Assembly (NCBI RefSeq): GCF_900456975.1
Contig: NZ_UGYM01000002.1
Coordinates: 5,223,468-5,287,467, forward strand
Source: Shewanella baltica
GTDB taxonomy: Bacteria > Pseudomonadota > Gammaproteobacteria > Enterobacterales > Shewanellaceae
Direction of reading: 5' to 3'
DNA: 64,000 nt
The position numbers and the translations under genes are program-made. The notes beneath the pieces were generated by a model that searched no databases, was not told where the DNA came from, and was given only the letters and a program-made list of their open reading frames with translations. This document shows, one piece after another, positions 46,355-61,573 of this stretch (positions are counted from its first letter, which is position 1; the number at the start of each line of letters is the position of its first letter).

Positions 46355-49300
46355 TTAAGGAATAATATTATGGTGTGGATTAGTATCCAGTGGTGCGATT
46401 CCTTGTACAGGTTCTGGTGTGACAGGCTGAGAGTCAATGATTAGCGGACCATCATTATTACTACCCAGTAAGCCATTAATTATACCAGCATCGTTAGTGC
46501 TGCCATATTCGTCGAACAAATTAACACCATCAAGGATGATATGTTGTTCAAAGACACCGTCTTGATTGGCATCAATATCGATCACTGTAGAGCCACTACT
46601 GTTAAGGCTGAAATTCAAATAGCTGTCTAGCGTGTTGGTATTTTCACCTTGAAGTAGATCGCGTAAATCCAATTTATCTTCATGGATATTAAAGTCAGTG
46701 ATATGGTCTGTTCCTGACTCGCCAGCCTGCCAGACGAAAGTATCAGCACCAGTCCCACCCGTTAGTTTATCGTTTCCTAGGCCCCCAATAATAGTATCGT
46801 TACCAGCACCACCAAATATAAGATCATTACCATTACCGCCGTAAAGCTGATCATTCCCACCTTGCCCATAAAGTATGTCATTACCTTGTCCGCCGATAAG
46901 AACATCTGCCTTATCGCTGGCACCAGATTGGTCAAAATCAGATGCATGCTCAGTAATATATCTATGTACTTGGGCATCGGTTACTGCAGCTATCCCTAGC
47001 TGATCAGCAACATAATCTTTGATGGCAACATAACCTTGGCCACTGATACCGTTAAAGTTGATGGCATCACCAAAGAGTATATCGTCGCCGTTACCACCGT
47101 TGATGGTATCAGATCCTGGCAGTTGGGTAATTGGAGTACCAATGATCGCATCGGCTAAATCCTCAGCGTTGATGTTAGTCAGAACATTACCGTCAGAGTC
47201 AAATGGCTTAAGATCTTCACTATCCAGTGATGGGCCTATCCCAATGGCCTGAACAATCACTCCTAGCGTTGATAGGAAAGCAAATCCTTGCTGGGAATTC
47301 GCATTCGTTCCGGTGCCGTTTGTACCCAAGTTGGCAAATTGGAAACCTCCATTACCATCTGGGCGCATAAAGCCAACTGAACTTGAGCTCCAACTATTAT
47401 TGCTATTTTGGGTCCATTTTAATACTTCACCGTACTGGTTGATGATCGTACGTCCATCCTGGCTATATATATTGCCAAATACATAACCGTTTTGGATGAT
47501 ACTGGATAGGTAAATACTGTTGTTTGCTCCGCGTGGGTTATAAACCTCAGGGTTTTGGCCCTCATTGTAGTTGTACTCATTAGCTTGGCCATCGGTAATA
47601 AAGTAAGCCAGATTTGTGGCACTGTTACCGCTGATGCCAGAGAACCAGTTGGCGGTCGTTTTAAATACATCTTCGTAGTTGGTGTTTCCACCTGAACGCA
47701 TGTCGTCCAATGCATCTTCCAGTATCGACAGGGCATTGGGGTCTTTCATATCGACAGAAACCCAACCTTTAGAAATGCCATCAAAGTCAACCAAGAACAC
47801 ATTTACAGTGCCGCTGCCTTCAGCGGTAGCGCTGTTTTTCAGTGTCGTAAACACCTGTTCAAGTTGCGCTGTCATGCTATTGAGCGCCGTGCTTCCAATA
47901 CTGCCAGAACTATCGACCATAAAGGCGATATTGTAGTTTTGACCTGGCAAAATAACGCTACCGTCTAAATCGCCGACCACAATGTTGTGCTCATTACCAA
48001 AGTTAAGATTTTGATCGCCAGGCTCTCCTTCATGACCACTGAAGTAGCTAAGAATGACGCTATCTGCATCTGTTGCAGTATTGGTCAGGTCTGTACCTGA
48101 CTCTCTTGATACTGCTTCGACAACGAGGTTGACTTGACCTGCATATTCACCAGGAACCCTTAATGTTAATCCTGTCAGATTGACATCTAAAGATGCACTG
48201 TTCCATACGCTGCCATGATTTAGAAGAATATTACCGTCTGCATCTGCAGTTCCCATCAATGTACCGTTACTACTGTAGAGTAAGGTGCCTTCGGGTAAAC
48301 CACTGAGCTGAATGCTATCGATGCTTTCGCTACCGTCTCGATCCGCAAGTGACACATTAATTTCGATTGGATAGTCTACAGCTGTAGGCTGTTCTAATGT
48401 GAGTTCACCTGTGATTTGATTGATCGCGTATATGCCATCCTTGAATTGCACATACTCAATATCATGCAGGGCCTTAGTGACACCGATACCATTTTCAGTT
48501 ACAAAGAAGTTGAACCAACGATCATTACTAGAGTAGCCAGTACTTTTCTCTATTATGTAGTCGGCTCGGTTGCCAAGAAGTACGGCGATATCTGTTCCTG
48601 CACCACCGTAGAGCCCGTCATTACCTAGACCAGCAACAAGAACATCATTTCCTGTTCCGCCATAGAGAGAGTCACCTTGAACGGCATCACTGCCGACGAG
48701 TATGTCATCACCATCCATACCGTAAAGTAGATCACCGCCGCCATTTGCGCTGACAAGATGATCGTTCCCCCCAGTACCGAGCAACTGATCTTGTCCGGAA
48801 GTATTATCAATAGTACGCGTACCAGTATTAAATGGTGCGGTAGTGAAATCGCCCGTACGGAACTGTTCGGTAGTGATGCCTGAAGTCTTAAAGTTACTGT
48901 ATAGCGGTATGCCATTATCAGTCAGAATAACGTTAACGACAGGCTTATCTGCTATAGGTAAAACAGTGATATCAAGTGCTGCTGTGGAACCAGTATTTGT
49001 TGTGTAGGTGACACTTGGCATTTCGCCTGCCCAGTTATCATTTGGAGTAAACTGGAATTCACCATTAGCTTGTATTAATAAGCTACCCACGGCCAAGGTA
49101 ACGGTTTGCCCAGCGTTAAAACTGGTTTGCATACCGTTATACATGACTCTGAAGCTAGTGATGCTCAGATTGCCGAGTTGATCATTGGTAAGAACATTAC
49201 CCGTTAGCTGTTGATCTTCGTCGATGGTATAGCGATCGTCAGTCGCATCAATAACAGTAGCATTATCCGTGCCTTCAGCTGATTCATTATTAGCACTATC

Positions 49301-52300
49301 AGTTTGAGTTGCGGTGACTGAGATTGCCTGACCTGCAGTCGGAGTAGGCTCTGTCCAAGTAATAACACCATTTGTATAGGTGTAACCTGTTGCTAGAGCA
49401 CCATTACTAAATTTCAGTACGCCATTGTCAAGAATGAGGTCTACTGTACTGCTATTACCTGCATTATCGATTTCTAGATGTACACTGCCGCCAGTATTAA
49501 AGTCACTAGCATTAATTTTGACCTGTATTTGAACGCCATTACTACCTATCTCAGTACTCGTCAAATACGCGTCATCATTTACATCATCTATGATGCGTAC
49601 TTCAGGTGCAGAAGGTGGCGTTGTATCAACATAAACTTGTGGAATAACAGAGAAAGTACCATCTGTATGATCGCCATCTCCATCAGTGGCTCTTACTTTG
49701 AAATCAATATCACCATCGCTAGGTTGTAACATCTCTTGATATTGATGGAAGTCCCATTGACCAGTACCTGGGGTGAACTCCAGTTTGAATACCAAGTGAC
49801 CAGCTGCATCGACCCCAATCAGTGTATTTGCCGTTTGGGTTATGGTAATTGCACTGCCTGTTGCCGTGAATAAATTGGTTTCATCACTACCTTGTAATGT
49901 GAGCGAACCTTTACCATCTGCGCCCCAATCAGGGCTAACTGTTCCTGAAGCAAAGGCGATTGCTGGTGGAGTAGTTGCGCCTAAAAACTCAATAGCGGTA
50001 ACAGTGAAGTCACTATTATCACCGCTACTTGGGCCCTGGCCATTATCAAGGGCTTTGATGACCATAGTGTCAAAACCGCCTTGTAAGGCTTGGAAGTTGG
50101 CGGCATAGTCGCCACTGCTGGCATCTGAGCTAAATGTTTGAGTTGCGATAAGTTGGCCATCTCGCCAAAACTCGACGACACCGACTTCTAGTTCGCCACC
50201 AAACATGTGGGAAAACTGGATATTTACGCCGTAGGCAATAGTTCCAGGATCGAGAGTAATGATGATTTCTTCAGATGCAGAACTTCCATCTGCAAATTTA
50301 CGGAAATCGACTTCGTTCGCGAGATTATGATAAGGAGCACCAGCGCTACTAACACCTATCCCACTACTACTACCAAAGATTGCGGCATCAATTAAATTTG
50401 AGTTAGTTGACGAAGTGAATCCTCTTGCACTGATAGTAAACCCATTGAAATCTAATGAATTACTGTTGCCGCTGTAACCAGTGAGTGAGAATGAACCCAC
50501 CAATGAATCAGGAATACTTGTCGTTGTAGTTTGCACGGCTGCAATTGGTGATATGACTGGAGCATCATCTTCAATGGTGACATTGAAACTTCCAGTTGAT
50601 GTTCCACCATGACCATCATCAACATTGATACCGATATTGACTGACAAGGTGTCTTCAGTCTCAGTATCTGGATGATCGACGGGACCTTTAAGCGTGACAT
50701 CATAGGTCCAATTTCCTGAACTACCATTAACCGGTGGCGTCAGTGTTGCAGTCATAATTTCGGTATATGAAGCCTCACCTGCAGTACCAATATAACCCGT
50801 TAAAGTTTGCGTGACAGGGTCCCAACTCCATTGAATTGCTTGGCCACCAGAGAATAATCCTGATGGGCCAGAAAGTGAAACGGTCAGATTATCATTATTA
50901 CTATCTTGTATGCTTACTGTCCCAGAGGCGTCAGGACTATTAGTCGAATCGGTATCTCCAGTGCTATCAGGTAGACCTAGGGGCAAACCTTCCTCTGAAA
51001 CAATTACGTTATTAAGTACGTTAATCGTTGGTACTGAATTGACCGTTGCAGTATCTGAGCCCTGACTTGAAGTGTTGCCCGCCGCATCCGTTTGGGTCGC
51101 ATAGATTGTAATATCTTGACCTGCTTCAGGGGTTGACTCTGTCCAGCTAATGATACCATTACTGTAGCTGAAGTTTGTTGCGGGAGTGCCATCAGCAAAT
51201 TGTAGTTCGATAACCCCGTTACCAACATCGACTATTTTAAGCTCAATTGAGGTTATGACTGCACTGTTATTGATCGTTAAATTAACATGCCCTCCAGCTA
51301 AAAAGTCAGTGGCATCAATATTAACTTCGATCTGAACACCAGCACCATTATTACTAATCTCAGATTGAGTAAGTACACCATCACCAGGTATACCGTCATC
51401 AACGATTAATACTGTTGGAGGATTAGGGGCGGTGGTATCAATCGTGACACTGTCGTGGGCGGAATAGCTGTTGCCCGCAGGGTCGGTGACAGTGGCCGTT
51501 AGGGTTAGGGTAGCTCCGTCTGCTGGAGCATTCACTGCCAGCGCCAGACCGCTGTCGAGCATGGCTTGGGTGACAGGGCCGTTAAACAGCTCGCTCCCGT
51601 CTTGATCGACAATCACTAAGGTATCGCCCAGGGCAGTGCCGGCGCCGAGGGTAACGACGTAGTTTACTTGCCCGTCGAGCTCAGCACTACTGAGCAGGCC
51701 GTCATTGTTGGTGTCTTCGGTGATGCTGATGCTGACCGCTGGGGCGGTAGTATCAATCACCACGTCCTGGGTGACGGTTTTGCTGTTGCCCGCCAGGTCA
51801 GTGACCGTGGCGCTGACAGGGTAAGTGCCATCGGCCAAGGTGGTGCCGGTTAAGTCGATGCTCCAGTTACCGCTGGCATCAATCACCAAGCCGTTGGCAG
51901 TGGTGTAGACCACGCCATTGATGGTGACGGCCAAGGTGCTGTTGTCACCCAAATCGACCGTGCCGTTGAACACTAAGGTGTTGTCGTTGGTGATGAAGTC
52001 GCTGCCCGAGGCGCCGGTGTCATCGGTAATGCTGGTGATCGCCACGGTGTTGCCGTCGCCATCTTGGTCAATCTTGGTATCAATCACCACGTCCTGGGTG
52101 ACGGTTTTGCTGTTGCCCGCCAGGTCAGTGACCGTGGCGCTGACAGGGTAAGTGCCATCGGCCAAGGTGGTGCCGGTTAAGTCGATGCTCCAGTTACCGC
52201 TGGCATCAATCACCAAGCCGTTGGCAGTGGTGTAGACCACGCCATTGATGGTGACGGCCAAGGTGCTGTTGTCACCCAAATCGACCGTGCCGTTGAACAC

Positions 52301-55300
52301 TAAGGTGTTGTCGTTGGTGATGAAGTCGCTGCCCGAGGCGCCGGTGTCATCGGTAATGCTGGTGATCGCCACGGTGTTGCCGTCGCCATCTTGGTCAATC
52401 TTGGTATCAATCACCACGTCCTGGGTGACGGTTTTGCTGTTGCCCGCCAGGTCAGTGACCGTGGCGCTGACAGGGTAAGTGCCATCGGCCAAGGTGGTGC
52501 CGGTTAAGTCGATGCTCCAGTTACCGCTGGCATCAATCACCAAGCCGTTGGCAGTGGTGTAGACCACGCCATTGATGGTGACGGCCAAGGTGCTGTTGTC
52601 ACCCAAATCGACCGTGCCGTTGAACACTAAGGTGTTGTCGTTGGTGATGAAGTCGCTGCCCGAGGCGCCGGTGTCATCGGTAATGCTGGTGATCGCCACG
52701 GTGTTGCCGTCGCCATCTTGGTCAATCTTGGTATCAATCACCACGTCTTGGGTGACGGTTTTGCTGTTGCCCGCCAGGTCAGTGACCGTGGCGCTGACAG
52801 GGTAAGTGCCATCGGCCAAGGTGGTGCCGGTTAAGTCGATGCTCCAGTTACCGCTGGCATCAATCACCAAGCCGTTGGCAGTGGTGTAGACCACGCCATT
52901 GATGGTGACGGCCAAGGTGCTGTTGTCACCCAAATCGACCGTGCCGTTGAACACTAAGGTGTTGTCGTTGGTGATGAAGTCGCTGCCCGAGGCACCGGTG
53001 TCATCGGTAATGCTGGTGATCGCCACGGTGTTGCCGTCGCCATCTTGGTCAATCTTGGTATCAATCACCACGTCCTGGGTGACGGTTTTGCTGTTGCCCG
53101 CCAGGTCAGTGACCGTGGCGCTGACAGGGTAAGTGCCATCGGCCAAGGTGGTGCCGGTTAAGTCGATGCTCCAGTTACCGCTGGCATCAATCACCAAGCC
53201 GTTGGCAGTGGTGTAGACCACGCCATTGATGGTGACGGCCAAGGTGCTGTTGTCACCTAAATCGACGGTACCGTTGAAAATCAGGGTGTTGTCGTTGGTG
53301 ATGAAGTCGCTGCCCGAGGCGCCGGTGTCATCGGTAATGCTGGTGATCGCCACGGTGTTGCCGTCGCCATCTTGGTCAATCTTGGTATCAATCACCACGT
53401 CCTGGGTGACGGTTTTGCTGTTGCCGGCTAGGTCGGTGACCGTGGCGCTGACAGGGTAAGTGCCATCGGCCAAGGTGGTGCCGGTTAAGTCGATGCTCCA
53501 GTTACCGCTGGCATCAATCACCAAGCCGTTGGCGGTGGTGTAGACCACGCCATTGATGGTGACGGCCAAGGTGCTGTTGTCACCTAAATCGACGGTACCG
53601 TTGAAGACTAAGGTGTTGTCATTGGTGATGAAGTCGCTGCCCGAGGCGCCGGTGTCATCGGTAATGCTGGTGATCGCCACGGTGTTGCCGTCGCCATCTT
53701 GGTCAATCTTGGTATCAATCACCACGTCTTGGGTGACGGTTTTGCTGTTGCCCGCCAGGTCAGTGACCGTGGCGCTGACAGGGTAAGTGCCATCGGCCAA
53801 GGTGGTGCCGGTTAAGTCGATGCTCCAGTTACCGCTGGCATCAATCACCAAGCCGTTGGCAGTGGTGTAGACCACGCCATTGATGGTGACGGCCAAGGTG
53901 CTGTTGTCACCCAAATCGACGGTACCGTTGAAGACTAAGGTGTTGTCATTGGTGATGAAGTCGCTGCCCGAGGCGCCGGTGTCATCGGTAATGCTGGTGA
54001 TCGCCACGGTGTTGCCGTCGCCATCTTGGTCAATCTTGGTATCAATCACCACGTCTTGGGTGACGGTTTTGCTGTTGCCGGCCAGGTCAGTGACGGTGGC
54101 GCTGACAGGGTAAGTGCCATCGGCCAAGGTGGTGCCGGTTAAGTCGATGCTCCAGTTACCGCTGGCATCAATCACCAAGCCGTTGGCAGTGGTGTAGATC
54201 ACGCCATTGATGGTGACGGCCAAGGTGCTGTTGTCACCTAAATCGACGGTACCGTTGAAAATCAGGGTGTTGTCGTTGGTGATGAAGTCGCTGCCCGAGG
54301 CGCCGGTGTCATCGGTAATGCTGGTGATCGCCACGGTGTTGCCGTCGCCATCTTGGTCAATCTTGGTATCAATCACCACGTCCTGGGTGACGGTTTTGCT
54401 GTTGCCCGCCAGGTCAGTGACCGTGGCGCTGACAGGGTAAGTGCCATCGGCCAAGGTGGTGCCGGTTAAGTCGATGCTCCAGTTACCGCTGGCATCAATC
54501 ACCAAGCCGTTGGCAGTGGTGTAGACCACGCCATTGATGGTGACGGCCAAGGTGCTGTTGTCACCTAAATCGACGGTACCGTTGAAAATCAGGGTGTTGT
54601 CGTTGGTGATGAAGTCGCTGCCCGAGGCGCCGGTGTCATCGGTAATGCTGGTGATCGCCACGGTGTTGCCGTCGCCATCTTGGTCAATCTTGGTATCAAT
54701 CACCACGTCCTGGGTGACGGTTTTGCTGTTGCCCGCCAGGTCAGTGACCGTGGCGCTGACAGGGTAAGTGCCATCGGCCAAGGTGGTGCCGGTTAAGTCG
54801 ATGCTCCAGTTACCGCTGGCATCAATCACCAAGCCGTTGGCAGTGGTGTAGACCACGCCATTGATGGTGACGGCCAAGGTGCTGTTGTCACCCAAATCGA
54901 CCGTGCCGTTGAAGACTAAGGTGTTGTCGTTGGTGATGAAGTCGCTGCCCGAGGCGCCGGTGTCATCGGTAATGCTGGTGATCGCCACGGTGTTGCCGTC
55001 GCCATCTTGGTCAATCTTGGTATCAATCACCACGTCCTGGGTGACGGTTTTGCTGTTGCCCGCCAGGTCAGTGACCGTGGCGCTGACAGGGTAAGTGCCA
55101 TCGGCCAAGGTGGTGCCGGTTAAGTCGATGCTCCAGTTACCGCTGGCATCAATCACCAAGCCGTTGGCAGTGGTGTAGACCACGCCATTGATGGTGACGG
55201 CCAAGGTGCTGTTGTCACCTAAATCGACGGTACCGTTGAAAATCAGGGTGTTGTCGTTGGTGATGAAGTCGCTGCCCGAGGCGCCGGTGTCATCGGTAAT

Positions 55301-58300
55301 GCTGGTGATCGCCACGGTGTTGCCGTCGCCATCTTGGTCAATCTTGGTATCAATCACCACGTCCTGGGTGACGGTTTTGCTGTTGCCGGCTAGGTCGGTG
55401 ACCGTGGCGCTGACAGGGTAAGTGCCATCGGCCAAGGTGGTGCCGGTTAAGTCGATGCTCCAGTTACCGCTGGCATCAATCACCAAGCCGTTGGCAGTGG
55501 TGTAGACCACGCCATTGATGGTGACGGCCAAGGTGCTGTTGTCACCTAAATCGACGGTACCGTTGAAAATCAGGGTGTTGTCGTTGGTGATGAAGTCGCT
55601 GCCCGAGGCGCCGGTGTCATCGGTAATGCTGGTGATCGCCACGGTGTTGCCGTCGCCATCTTGGTCAATCTTGGTATCAATCACCACGTCCTGGGTGACG
55701 GTTTTGCTGTTGCCCGCCAGGTCAGTGACCGTGGCGCTGACAGGGTAAGTGCCATCGGCCAAGGTGGTGCCGGTTAAGTCGATGCTCCAGTTACCGCTGG
55801 CATCAATCACCAAGCCGTTGGCGGTGGTGTAGACCACGCCATTGATGGTGACGGCCAAGGTGCTGTTGTCACCTAAATCGACGGTACCGTTGAAGACTAA
55901 GGTGTTGTCATTGGTGATGAAGTCGCTGCCCGAGGCGCCGGTGTCATCGGTAATGCTGGTGATCGCCACGGTGTTGCCGTCGCCATCTTGGTCAATCTTG
56001 GTATCAATCACCACGTCCTGGGTAACGGTTTTGCTGTTGCCGGCCAGGTCAGTGACCGTGGCGCTGACAGGGTAAGTGCCATCGGCCAAGGTGGTGCCGG
56101 TTAAGTCGATGCTCCAGTTACCGCTGGCATCAATCACCAAGCCGTTGGCAGTGGTGTAGACCACGCCATTGATGGTGACGGCCAAGGTGCTGTTGTCACC
56201 TAAATCGACGGTACCGTTGAAAATCAGGGTGTTGTCATTGGTGATGAAGTCGCTGCCCGAGGCGCCGGTGTCATCGGTAATGCTGGTGATCGCCACGGTG
56301 TTGCCGTCGCCATCTTGGTCAATCTTGGTATCAATCACCACGTCTTGGGTGACGGTTTTGCTGTTGCCCGCCAGGTCAGTGACCGTGGCGCTGACAGGGT
56401 AAGTGCCATCGGCCAAGGTGGTGCCGGTTAAGTCGATGCTCCAGTTACCGCTGGCATCAATCACCAAGCCGTTGGCAGTGGTGTAGACCACGCCATTGAT
56501 GGTGACGGCCAAGGTGCTGTTGTCACCCAAATCGACCGTGCCGTTGAACACTAAGGTGTTGTCGTTGGTGATGAAGTCGCTGCCGGAGGCACCGGTGTCA
56601 TCGGTAATGCTGGTGATCGCCACGGTGTTGCCGTCGCCATCTTGGTCAATCTTGGTATCAATCACCACGTCCTGGGTGACGGTTTTGCTGTTGCCCGCCA
56701 AGTCAGTGACGGTGGCGCTGACAGGGTAAGTGCCATCGGCCAAGGTGGTGCCGGTTAAGTCGATGCTCCAGTTACCGCTGGCATCAATCACCAAGCCGTT
56801 GGCAGTGGTGTAGACCACGCCATTGATGGTGACGGCCAAGGTGCTGTTGTCACCTAAATCGACGGTACCGTTGAAAATCAGGGTGTTGTCGTTGGTGATG
56901 AAGTCGCTGCCCGAGGCGCCGGTGTCATCGGTAATGCTGGTGATCGCCACGGTGTTGCCGTCGCCATCTTGGTCAATCTTGGTATCAATCACCACGTCCT
57001 GGGTGACGGTTTTGCTGTTGCCGGCTAGGTCGGTGACCGTGGCGCTGACAGGGTAAGTGCCATCGGCCAAGGTGGTGCCGGTTAAGTCGATGCTCCAGTT
57101 ACCGCTGGCATCAATCACCAAGCCGTTGGCGGTGGTGTAGACCACGCCATTGATGGTGACGGCCAAGGTGCTGTTGTCACCTAAATCGACGGTACCGTTG
57201 AAGACTAAGGTGTTGTCATTGGTGATGAAGTCGCTGCCCGAGGCGCCGGTGTCATCGGTAATGCTGGTGATCGCCACGGTGTTGCCGTCGCCATCTTGGT
57301 CAATCTTGGTATCAATCACCACGTCCTGGGTGACGGTTTTGCTGTTGCCCGCCAGGTCAGTGACCGTGGCGCTGACAGGGTAAGTGCCATCGGCCAAGGT
57401 GGTGCCGGTTAAGTCGATGCTCCAGTTACCGCTGGCATCAATCACCAAGCCGTTGGCAGTGGTGTAGACCACGCCATTGATGGTGACGGCCAAGGTGCTG
57501 TTGTCACCTAAATCGACGGTACCGTTGAAAATCAGGGTGTTGTCGTTGGTGATGAAGTCGCTGCCCGAGGCGCCGGTGTCATCGGTAATGCTGGTGATCG
57601 CCACGGTGTTGCCGTCGCCATCTTGGTCAATCTTGGTATCAATCACCACGTCCTGGGTGACGGTTTTGCTGTTGCCGGCTAGGTCGGTGACCGTGGCGCT
57701 GACAGGGTAAGTGCCATCGGCCAAGGTGGTGCCGGTTAAGTCGATGCTCCAGTTACCGCTGGCATCAATCACCAAGCCGTTGGCGGTGGTGTAGACCACG
57801 CCATTGATGGTGACGGCCAAGGTGCTGTTGTCACCTAAATCGACGGTACCGTTGAAGACTAAGGTGTTGTCATTGGTGATGAAGTCGCTGCCCGAGGCGC
57901 CGGTGTCATCGGTAATGCTGGTGATCGCCACGGTGTTGCCGTCGCCATCTTGGTCAATCTTGGTATCAATCACCACGTCCTGGGTGACGGTCTTGCTGTT
58001 GCCCGCCAGGTCAGTGACGGTGGCGCTGACAGGGTAAGTGCCATCGGCCAAGGTGGTGCCGGTTAAGTCGATGCTCCAGTTACCGCTGGCATCAATCACC
58101 AAGCCGTTGGCAGTGGTGTAGATCACGCCATTGATGGTGACGGCCAAGGTGCTGTTGTCACCCAAATCGACGGTACCGTTGAAAATCAGGGTGTTGTCGT
58201 TGGTGATGAAGTCGCTGCCCGAGGCGCCGGTGTCATCGGTAATGCTGGTGATCGCCACGGTGTTGCCGTCGCCATCTTGGTCAATCTTGGTATCAATCAC

Positions 58301-61300
58301 CACGTCTTGGGTGACGGTTTTGCTGTTGCCCGCCAGGTCAGTGACCGTGGCGCTGACAGGGTAAGTGCCATCGGCCAAGGTGGTGCCGGTTAAGTCGATG
58401 CTCCAGTTACCGCTGGCATCAATCACCAAGCCGTTGGCAGTGGTGTAGACCACGCCATTGATGGTGACGGCCAAGGTGCTGTTGTCACCCAAATCGACGG
58501 TACCGTTGAACACTAAGGTGTTGTCATTGGTGATGAAGTCGCTGCCCGAGGCGCCGGTGTCATCGGTAATGCTGGTGATCGCCACGGTGTTGCCGTCGCC
58601 ATCTTGGTCAATCTTGGTATCAATCACCACGTCTTGGGTGACGGTTTTGCTGTTGCCGGCCAGGTCAGTGACGGTGGCGCTGACAGGGTAAGTGCCATCG
58701 GCCAAGGTGGTGCCGGTTAAGTCGATGCTCCAGTTACCGCTGGCATCAATCACCAAGCCGTTGGCAGTGGTGTAGACCACGCCATTGATGGTGACGGCCA
58801 AGGTGCTGTTGTCACCTAAATCGACGGTACCGTTGAAAATCAGGGTGTTGTCGTTGGTGATGAAGTCGCTGCCCGAGGCGCCGGTGTCATCGGTAATGCT
58901 GGTGATCGCCACGGTGTTGCCGTCGCCATCTTGGTCAATCTTGGTATCAATCACCACGTCCTGGGTGACGGTTTTGCTGTTGCCCGCCAGGTCAGTGACC
59001 GTGGCGCTGACAGGGTAAGTGCCATCGGCCAAGGTGGTGCCGGTTAAGTCGATGCTCCAGTTACCGCTGGCATCAATCACCAAGCCGTTGGCAGTGGTGT
59101 AGACCACGCCATTGATGGTGACGGCCAAGGTGCTGTTGTCACCCAAATCGACCGTGCCGTTGAACACTAAGGTGTTGTCATTGGTGATGAAGTCGCTGCC
59201 CGAGGCGCCGGTGTCATCGGTAATGCTGGTGATCGCCACGGTGTTGCCGTCGCCATCTTGGTCAATCTTGGTATCAATCACCACGTCCTGGGTGACGGTT
59301 TTGCTGTTGCCGGCTAGGTCGGTGACCGTGGCGCTGACAGGGTAAGTGCCATCGGCCAAGGTGGTGCCGGTTAAGTCGATGCTCCAGTTACCGCTGGCAT
59401 CAATCACCAAGCCGTTGGCAGTGGTGTAGACCACGCCATTGATGGTGACGGCCAAGGTGCTGTTGTCACCTAAATCGACGGTACCGTTGAAGACTAAGGT
59501 GTTGTCATTGGTGATGAAGTCGCTGCCCGAGGCGCCGGTGTCATCGGTAATGCTGGTGATCGCCACGGTGTTGCCGTCGCCATCTTGGTCAATCTTGGTA
59601 TCAATCACCACGTCTTGGGTGACGGTTTTGCTGTTGCCCGCCAGGTCAGTGACCGTGGCGCTGACAGGGTAAGTGCCATCGGCCAAGGTGGTGCCGGTTA
59701 AGTCGATGCTCCAGTTACCGCTGGCATCAATCACCAAGCCGTTGGCAGTGGTGTAGACCACGCCATTGATGGTGACGGCCAAGGTGCTGTTGTCACCCAA
59801 ATCGACGGTACCGTTGAAGACTAAGGTGTTGTCATTGGTGATGAAGTCGCTGCCCGAGGCGCCGGTGTCATCGGTAATGCTGGTGATCGCCACGGTGTTG
59901 CCGTCGCCATCTTGGTCAATCTTGGTATCAATCACCACGTCTTGGGTGACGGTTTTGCTGTTGCCGGCCAGGTCAGTGACGGTGGCGCTGACAGGGTAAG
60001 TGCCATCGGCCAAGGTGGTGCCGGTTAAGTCGATGCTCCAGTTACCGCTGGCATCAATCACCAAGCCGTTGGCAGTGGTGTAGACCACGCCATTGATGGT
60101 GACGGCCAAGGTGCTGTTGTCACCTAAATCGACGGTACCGTTGAAAATCAGGGTGTTGTCGTTGGTGATGAAGTCGCTGCCCGAGGCGCCGGTGTCATCG
60201 GTAATGCTGGTGATCGCCACGGTGTTGCCGTCGCCATCTTGGTCAATCTTGGTATCAATCACCACGTCCTGGGTGACGGTTTTGCTGTTGCCCGCCAGGT
60301 CAGTGACCGTGGCGCTGACAGGGTAAGTGCCATCGGCCAAGGTGGTGCCGGTTAAGTCGATGCTCCAGTTACCGCTGGCATCAATCACCAAGCCGTTGGC
60401 AGTGGTGTAGACCACGCCATTGATGGTGACGGCCAAGGTGCTGTTGTCACCTAAATCGACGGTACCGTTGAACACTAAGGTGTTGTCATTGGTGATGAAG
60501 TCGCTGCCCGAGGCGCCGGTGTCATCGGTAATGCTGGTGATCGCCACGGTGTTGCCGTCGCCATCTTGGTCAATCTTGGTATCAATCACCACGTCCTGGG
60601 TGACGGTCTTGCTGTTGCCCGCCAGGTCAGTGACGGTGGCGCTGACAGGGTAAGTGCCATCGGCCAAGGTGGTGCCGGTTAAGTCGATGCTCCAGTTACC
60701 GCTGGCATCAATCACCAAGCCGTTGGCAGTGGTGTAGATCACGCCATTGATGGTGACGGCCAAGGTGCTGTTGTCACCCAAATCGACGGTACCGTTGAAA
60801 ATCAGGGTGTTGTCGTTGGTGATGAAGTCGCTGCCCGAGGCGCCGGTGTCATCGGTAATGCTGGTGATCGCCACGGTGTTGCCGTCGCCATCTTGGTCAA
60901 TCTTGGTATCAATCACCACGTCTTGGGTGACGGTTTTGCTGTTGCCCGCCAGGTCAGTGACCGTGGCGCTGACAGGGTAAGTGCCATCGGCCAAGGTGGT
61001 GCCGGTTAAGTCGATGCTCCAGTTACCGCTGGCATCAATCACCAAGCCGTTGGCAGTGGTGTAGACCACGCCATTGATGGTGACGGCCAAGGTGCTGTTG
61101 TCACCCAAATCGACCGTGCCGTTGAACACTAAGGTGTTGTCGTTGGTGATGAAGTCGCTGCCCGAGGCGCCGGTGTCATCGGTAATGCTGGTGATCGCCA
61201 CGGTGTTGCCGTCGCCATCTTGGTCAATCTTGGTATCAATCACCACGTCCTGGGTGACGGTTTTGCTGTTGCCCGCCAGGTCAGTGACCGTGGCGCTGAC

Positions 61301-61573
61301 AGGGTAAGTGCCATCGGCCAAGGTGGTGCCGGTTAAGTCGATGCTCCAGTTACCGCTGGCATCAATCACCAAGCCGTTGGCGGTGGTGTAGACCACGCCA
61401 TTGATGGTGACGGCCAAGGTGCTGTTGTCACCTAAATCGACGGTACCGTTGAAGACTAAGGTGTTGTCATTGGTGATGAAGTCGCTGCCCGAGGCGCCGG
61501 TGTCATCGGTAATGCTGGTGATCGCCACGGTGTTGCCGTCGCCATCTTGGTCAATCTTGGTATCAATCACCAC
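46355..61573 (-). CDS. bpfA: Giant RTX surface adhesin (BpfA/LapA type), C-terminal 5071 residues
   Basis: The 5' end lies beyond the right edge; this is the uninterrupted part. From upstream to downstream: 30 copies of a 109-residue Ig-like unit (51751-61573), one divergent copy, further Bap/Ig-like domains, a 180-residue domain rich in Ser/Gly (about 49.9-50.5 kb), an RTX block (48.6-48.8 kb), a von Willebrand A domain with MIDAS DSSGS (about residue 4554) and FITDGQ, a second RTX block with GGxGxDxL nonapeptides (46.74-47.1 kb) and a C-terminal secretion region ending NIIP. Such adhesins are exported by type I secretion, bind Ca2+ and mediate biofilm formation. The genes downstream export it and control its release. 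Confidence 0.93.
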   Translation of the reverse strand: MVIDTKIDQDGDGNTVAITSITDDTGASGSDFITNDNTLVFNGTVDLGDNSTLAVTINGVVYTTANGLVIDASGNWSIDLTGTTLADGTYPVSATVTDLAGNSKTVTQDVVIDTKIDQDGDGNTVAITSITDDTGASGSDFITNDNTLVFNGTVDLGDNSTLAVTINGVVYTTANGLVIDASGNWSIDLTGTTLADGTYPVSATVTDLAGNSKTVTQDVVIDTKIDQDGDGNTVAITSITDDTGASGSDFITNDNTLIFNGTVDLGDNSTLAVTINGVIYTTANGLVIDASGNWSIDLTGTTLADGTYPVSATVTDLAGNSKTVTQDVVIDTKIDQDGDGNTVAITSITDDTGASGSDFITNDNTLVFNGTVDLGDNSTLAVTINGVVYTTANGLVIDASGNWSIDLTGTTLADGTYPVSATVTDLAGNSKTVTQDVVIDTKIDQDGDGNTVAITSITDDTGASGSDFITNDNTLIFNGTVDLGDNSTLAVTINGVVYTTANGLVIDASGNWSIDLTGTTLADGTYPVSATVTDLAGNSKTVTQDVVIDTKIDQDGDGNTVAITSITDDTGASGSDFITNDNTLVFNGTVDLGDNSTLAVTINGVVYTTANGLVIDASGNWSIDLTGTTLADGTYPVSATVTDLAGNSKTVTQDVVIDTKIDQDGDGNTVAITSITDDTGASGSDFITNDNTLVFNGTVDLGDNSTLAVTINGVVYTTANGLVIDASGNWSIDLTGTTLADGTYPVSATVTDLAGNSKTVTQDVVIDTKIDQDGDGNTVAITSITDDTGASGSDFITNDNTLVFNGTVDLGDNSTLAVTINGVVYTTANGLVIDASGNWSIDLTGTTLADGTYPVSATVTDLAGNSKTVTQDVVIDTKIDQDGDGNTVAITSITDDTGASGSDFITNDNTLIFNGTVDLGDNSTLAVTINGVVYTTANGLVIDASGNWSIDLTGTTLADGTYPVSATVTDLAGNSKTVTQDVVIDTKIDQDGDGNTVAITSITDDTGASGSDFITNDNTLVFNGTVDLGDNSTLAVTINGVVYTTANGLVIDASGNWSIDLTGTTLADGTYPVSATVTDLAGNSKTVTQDVVIDTKIDQDGDGNTVAITSITDDTGASGSDFITNDNTLIFNGTVDLGDNSTLAVTINGVIYTTANGLVIDASGNWSIDLTGTTLADGTYPVSATVTDLAGNSKTVTQDVVIDTKIDQDGDGNTVAITSITDDTGASGSDFITNDNTLVFNGTVDLGDNSTLAVTINGVVYTTANGLVIDASGNWSIDLTGTTLADGTYPVSATVTDLAGNSKTVTQDVVIDTKIDQDGDGNTVAITSITDDTGASGSDFITNDNTLIFNGTVDLGDNSTLAVTINGVVYTTANGLVIDASGNWSIDLTGTTLADGTYPVSATVTDLAGNSKTVTQDVVIDTKIDQDGDGNTVAITSITDDTGASGSDFITNDNTLVFNGTVDLGDNSTLAVTINGVVYTTANGLVIDASGNWSIDLTGTTLADGTYPVSATVTDLAGNSKTVTQDVVIDTKIDQDGDGNTVAITSITDDTGASGSDFITNDNTLIFNGTVDLGDNSTLAVTINGVVYTTANGLVIDASGNWSIDLTGTTLADGTYPVSATVTDLAGNSKTVTQDVVIDTKIDQDGDGNTVAITSITDDTGASGSDFITNDNTLVFNGTVDLGDNSTLAVTINGVVYTTANGLVIDASGNWSIDLTGTTLADGTYPVSATVTDLAGNSKTVTQDVVIDTKIDQDGDGNTVAITSITDDTGASGSDFITNDNTLIFNGTVDLGDNSTLAVTINGVVYTTANGLVIDASGNWSIDLTGTTLADGTYPVSATVTDLAGNSKTVTQDVVIDTKIDQDGDGNTVAITSITDDTGASGSDFITNDNTLVFNGTVDLGDNSTLAVTINGVVYTTANGLVIDASGNWSIDLTGTTLADGTYPVSATVTDLAGNSKTVTQDVVIDTKIDQDGDGNTVAITSITDDTGASGSDFITNDNTLIFNGTVDLGDNSTLAVTINGVVYTTANGLVIDASGNWSIDLTGTTLADGTYPVSATVTDLAGNSKTVTQDVVIDTKIDQDGDGNTVAITSITDDTGASGSDFITNDNTLIFNGTVDLGDNSTLAVTINGVVYTTANGLVIDASGNWSIDLTGTTLADGTYPVSATVTDLAGNSKTVTQDVVIDTKIDQDGDGNTVAITSITDDTGASGSDFITNDNTLVFNGTVDLGDNSTLAVTINGVVYTTANGLVIDASGNWSIDLTGTTLADGTYPVSATVTDLAGNSKTVTQDVVIDTKIDQDGDGNTVAITSITDDTGASGSDFITNDNTLIFNGTVDLGDNSTLAVTINGVVYTTANGLVIDASGNWSIDLTGTTLADGTYPVSATVTDLAGNSKTVTQDVVIDTKIDQDGDGNTVAITSITDDTGASGSDFITNDNTLIFNGTVDLGDNSTLAVTINGVIYTTANGLVIDASGNWSIDLTGTTLADGTYPVSATVTDLAGNSKTVTQDVVIDTKIDQDGDGNTVAITSITDDTGASGSDFITNDNTLVFNGTVDLGDNSTLAVTINGVVYTTANGLVIDASGNWSIDLTGTTLADGTYPVSATVTDLAGNSKTVTQDVVIDTKIDQDGDGNTVAITSITDDTGASGSDFITNDNTLVFNGTVDLGDNSTLAVTINGVVYTTANGLVIDASGNWSIDLTGTTLADGTYPVSATVTDLAGNSKTVTQDVVIDTKIDQDGDGNTVAITSITDDTGASGSDFITNDNTLIFNGTVDLGDNSTLAVTINGVVYTTANGLVIDASGNWSIDLTGTTLADGTYPVSATVTDLAGNSKTVTQDVVIDTKIDQDGDGNTVAITSITDDTGASGSDFITNDNTLVFNGTVDLGDNSTLAVTINGVVYTTANGLVIDASGNWSIDLTGTTLADGTYPVSATVTDLAGNSKTVTQDVVIDTKIDQDGDGNTVAITSITDDTGASGSDFITNDNTLVFNGTVDLGDNSTLAVTINGVVYTTANGLVIDASGNWSIDLTGTTLADGTYPVSATVTDLAGNSKTVTQDVVIDTKIDQDGDGNTVAITSITDDTGASGSDFITNDNTLVFNGTVDLGDNSTLAVTINGVVYTTANGLVIDASGNWSIDLTGTTLADGTYPVSATVTDLAGNSKTVTQDVVIDTKIDQDGDGNTVAITSITDDTGASGSDFITNDNTLVFNGTVDLGDNSTLAVTINGVVYTTANGLVIDASGNWSIDLTGTTLADGTYPVSATVTDLAGNSKTVTQDVVIDTTAPAVSISITEDTNNDGLLSSAELDGQVNYVVTLGAGTALGDTLVIVDQDGSELFNGPVTQAMLDSGLALAVNAPADGATLTLTATVTDPAGNSYSAHDSVTIDTTAPNPPTVLIVDDGIPGDGVLTQSEISNNGAGVQIEVNIDATDFLAGGHVNLTINNSAVITSIELKIVDVGNGVIELQFADGTPATNFSYSNGIISWTESTPEAGQDITIYATQTDAAGNTSSQGSDTATVNSVPTINVLNNVIVSEEGLPLGLPDSTGDTDSTNSPDASGTVSIQDSNNDNLTVSLSGPSGLFSGGQAIQWSWDPVTQTLTGYIGTAGEASYTEIMTATLTPPVNGSSGNWTYDVTLKGPVDHPDTETEDTLSVNIGINVDDGHGGTSTGSFNVTIEDDAPVISPIAAVQTTTTSIPDSLVGSFSLTGYSGNSNSLDFNGFTISARGFTSSTNSNLIDAAIFGSSSGIGVSSAGAPYHNLANEVDFRKFADGSSASEEIIITLDPGTIAYGVNIQFSHMFGGELEVGVVEFWRDGQLIATQTFSSDASSGDYAANFQALQGGFDTMVIKALDNGQGPSSGDNSDFTVTAIEFLGATTPPAIAFASGTVSPDWGADGKGSLTLQGSDETNLFTATGSAITITQTANTLIGVDAAGHLVFKLEFTPGTGQWDFHQYQEMLQPSDGDIDFKVRATDGDGDHTDGTFSVIPQVYVDTTPPSAPEVRIIDDVNDDAYLTSTEIGSNGVQIQVKINASDFNTGGSVHLEIDNAGNSSTVDLILDNGVLKFSNGALATGYTYTNGVITWTEPTPTAGQAISVTATQTDSANNESAEGTDNATVIDATDDRYTIDEDQQLTGNVLTNDQLGNLSITSFRVMYNGMQTSFNAGQTVTLAVGSLLIQANGEFQFTPNDNWAGEMPSVTYTTNTGSTAALDITVLPIADKPVVNVILTDNGIPLYSNFKTSGITTEQFRTGDFTTAPFNTGTRTIDNTSGQDQLLGTGGNDHLVSANGGGDLLYGMDGDDILVGSDAVQGDSLYGGTGNDVLVAGLGNDGLYGGAGTDIAVLLGNRADYIIEKSTGYSSNDRWFNFFVTENGIGVTKALHDIEYVQFKDGIYAINQITGELTLEQPTAVDYPIEINVSLADRDGSESIDSIQLSGLPEGTLLYSSNGTLMGTADADGNILLNHGSVWNSASLDVNLTGLTLRVPGEYAGQVNLVVEAVSRESGTDLTNTATDADSVILSYFSGHEGEPGDQNLNFGNEHNIVVGDLDGSVILPGQNYNIAFMVDSSGSIGSTALNSMTAQLEQVFTTLKNSATAEGSGTVNVFLVDFDGISKGWVSVDMKDPNALSILEDALDDMRSGGNTNYEDVFKTTANWFSGISGNSATNLAYFITDGQANEYNYNEGQNPEVYNPRGANNSIYLSSIIQNGYVFGNIYSQDGRTIINQYGEVLKWTQNSNNSWSSSSVGFMRPDGNGGFQFANLGTNGTGTNANSQQGFAFLSTLGVIVQAIGIGPSLDSEDLKPFDSDGNVLTNINAEDLADAIIGTPITQLPGSDTINGGNGDDILFGDAINFNGISGQGYVAIKDYVADQLGIAAVTDAQVHRYITEHASDFDQSGASDKADVLIGGQGNDILYGQGGNDQLYGGNGNDLIFGGAGNDTIIGGLGNDKLTGGTGADTFVWQAGESGTDHITDFNIHEDKLDLRDLLQGENTNTLDSYLNFSLNSSGSTVIDIDANQDGVFEQHIILDGVNLFDEYGSTNDAGIINGLLGSNNDGPLIIDSQPVTPEPVQGIAPLDTNPHHNIIP

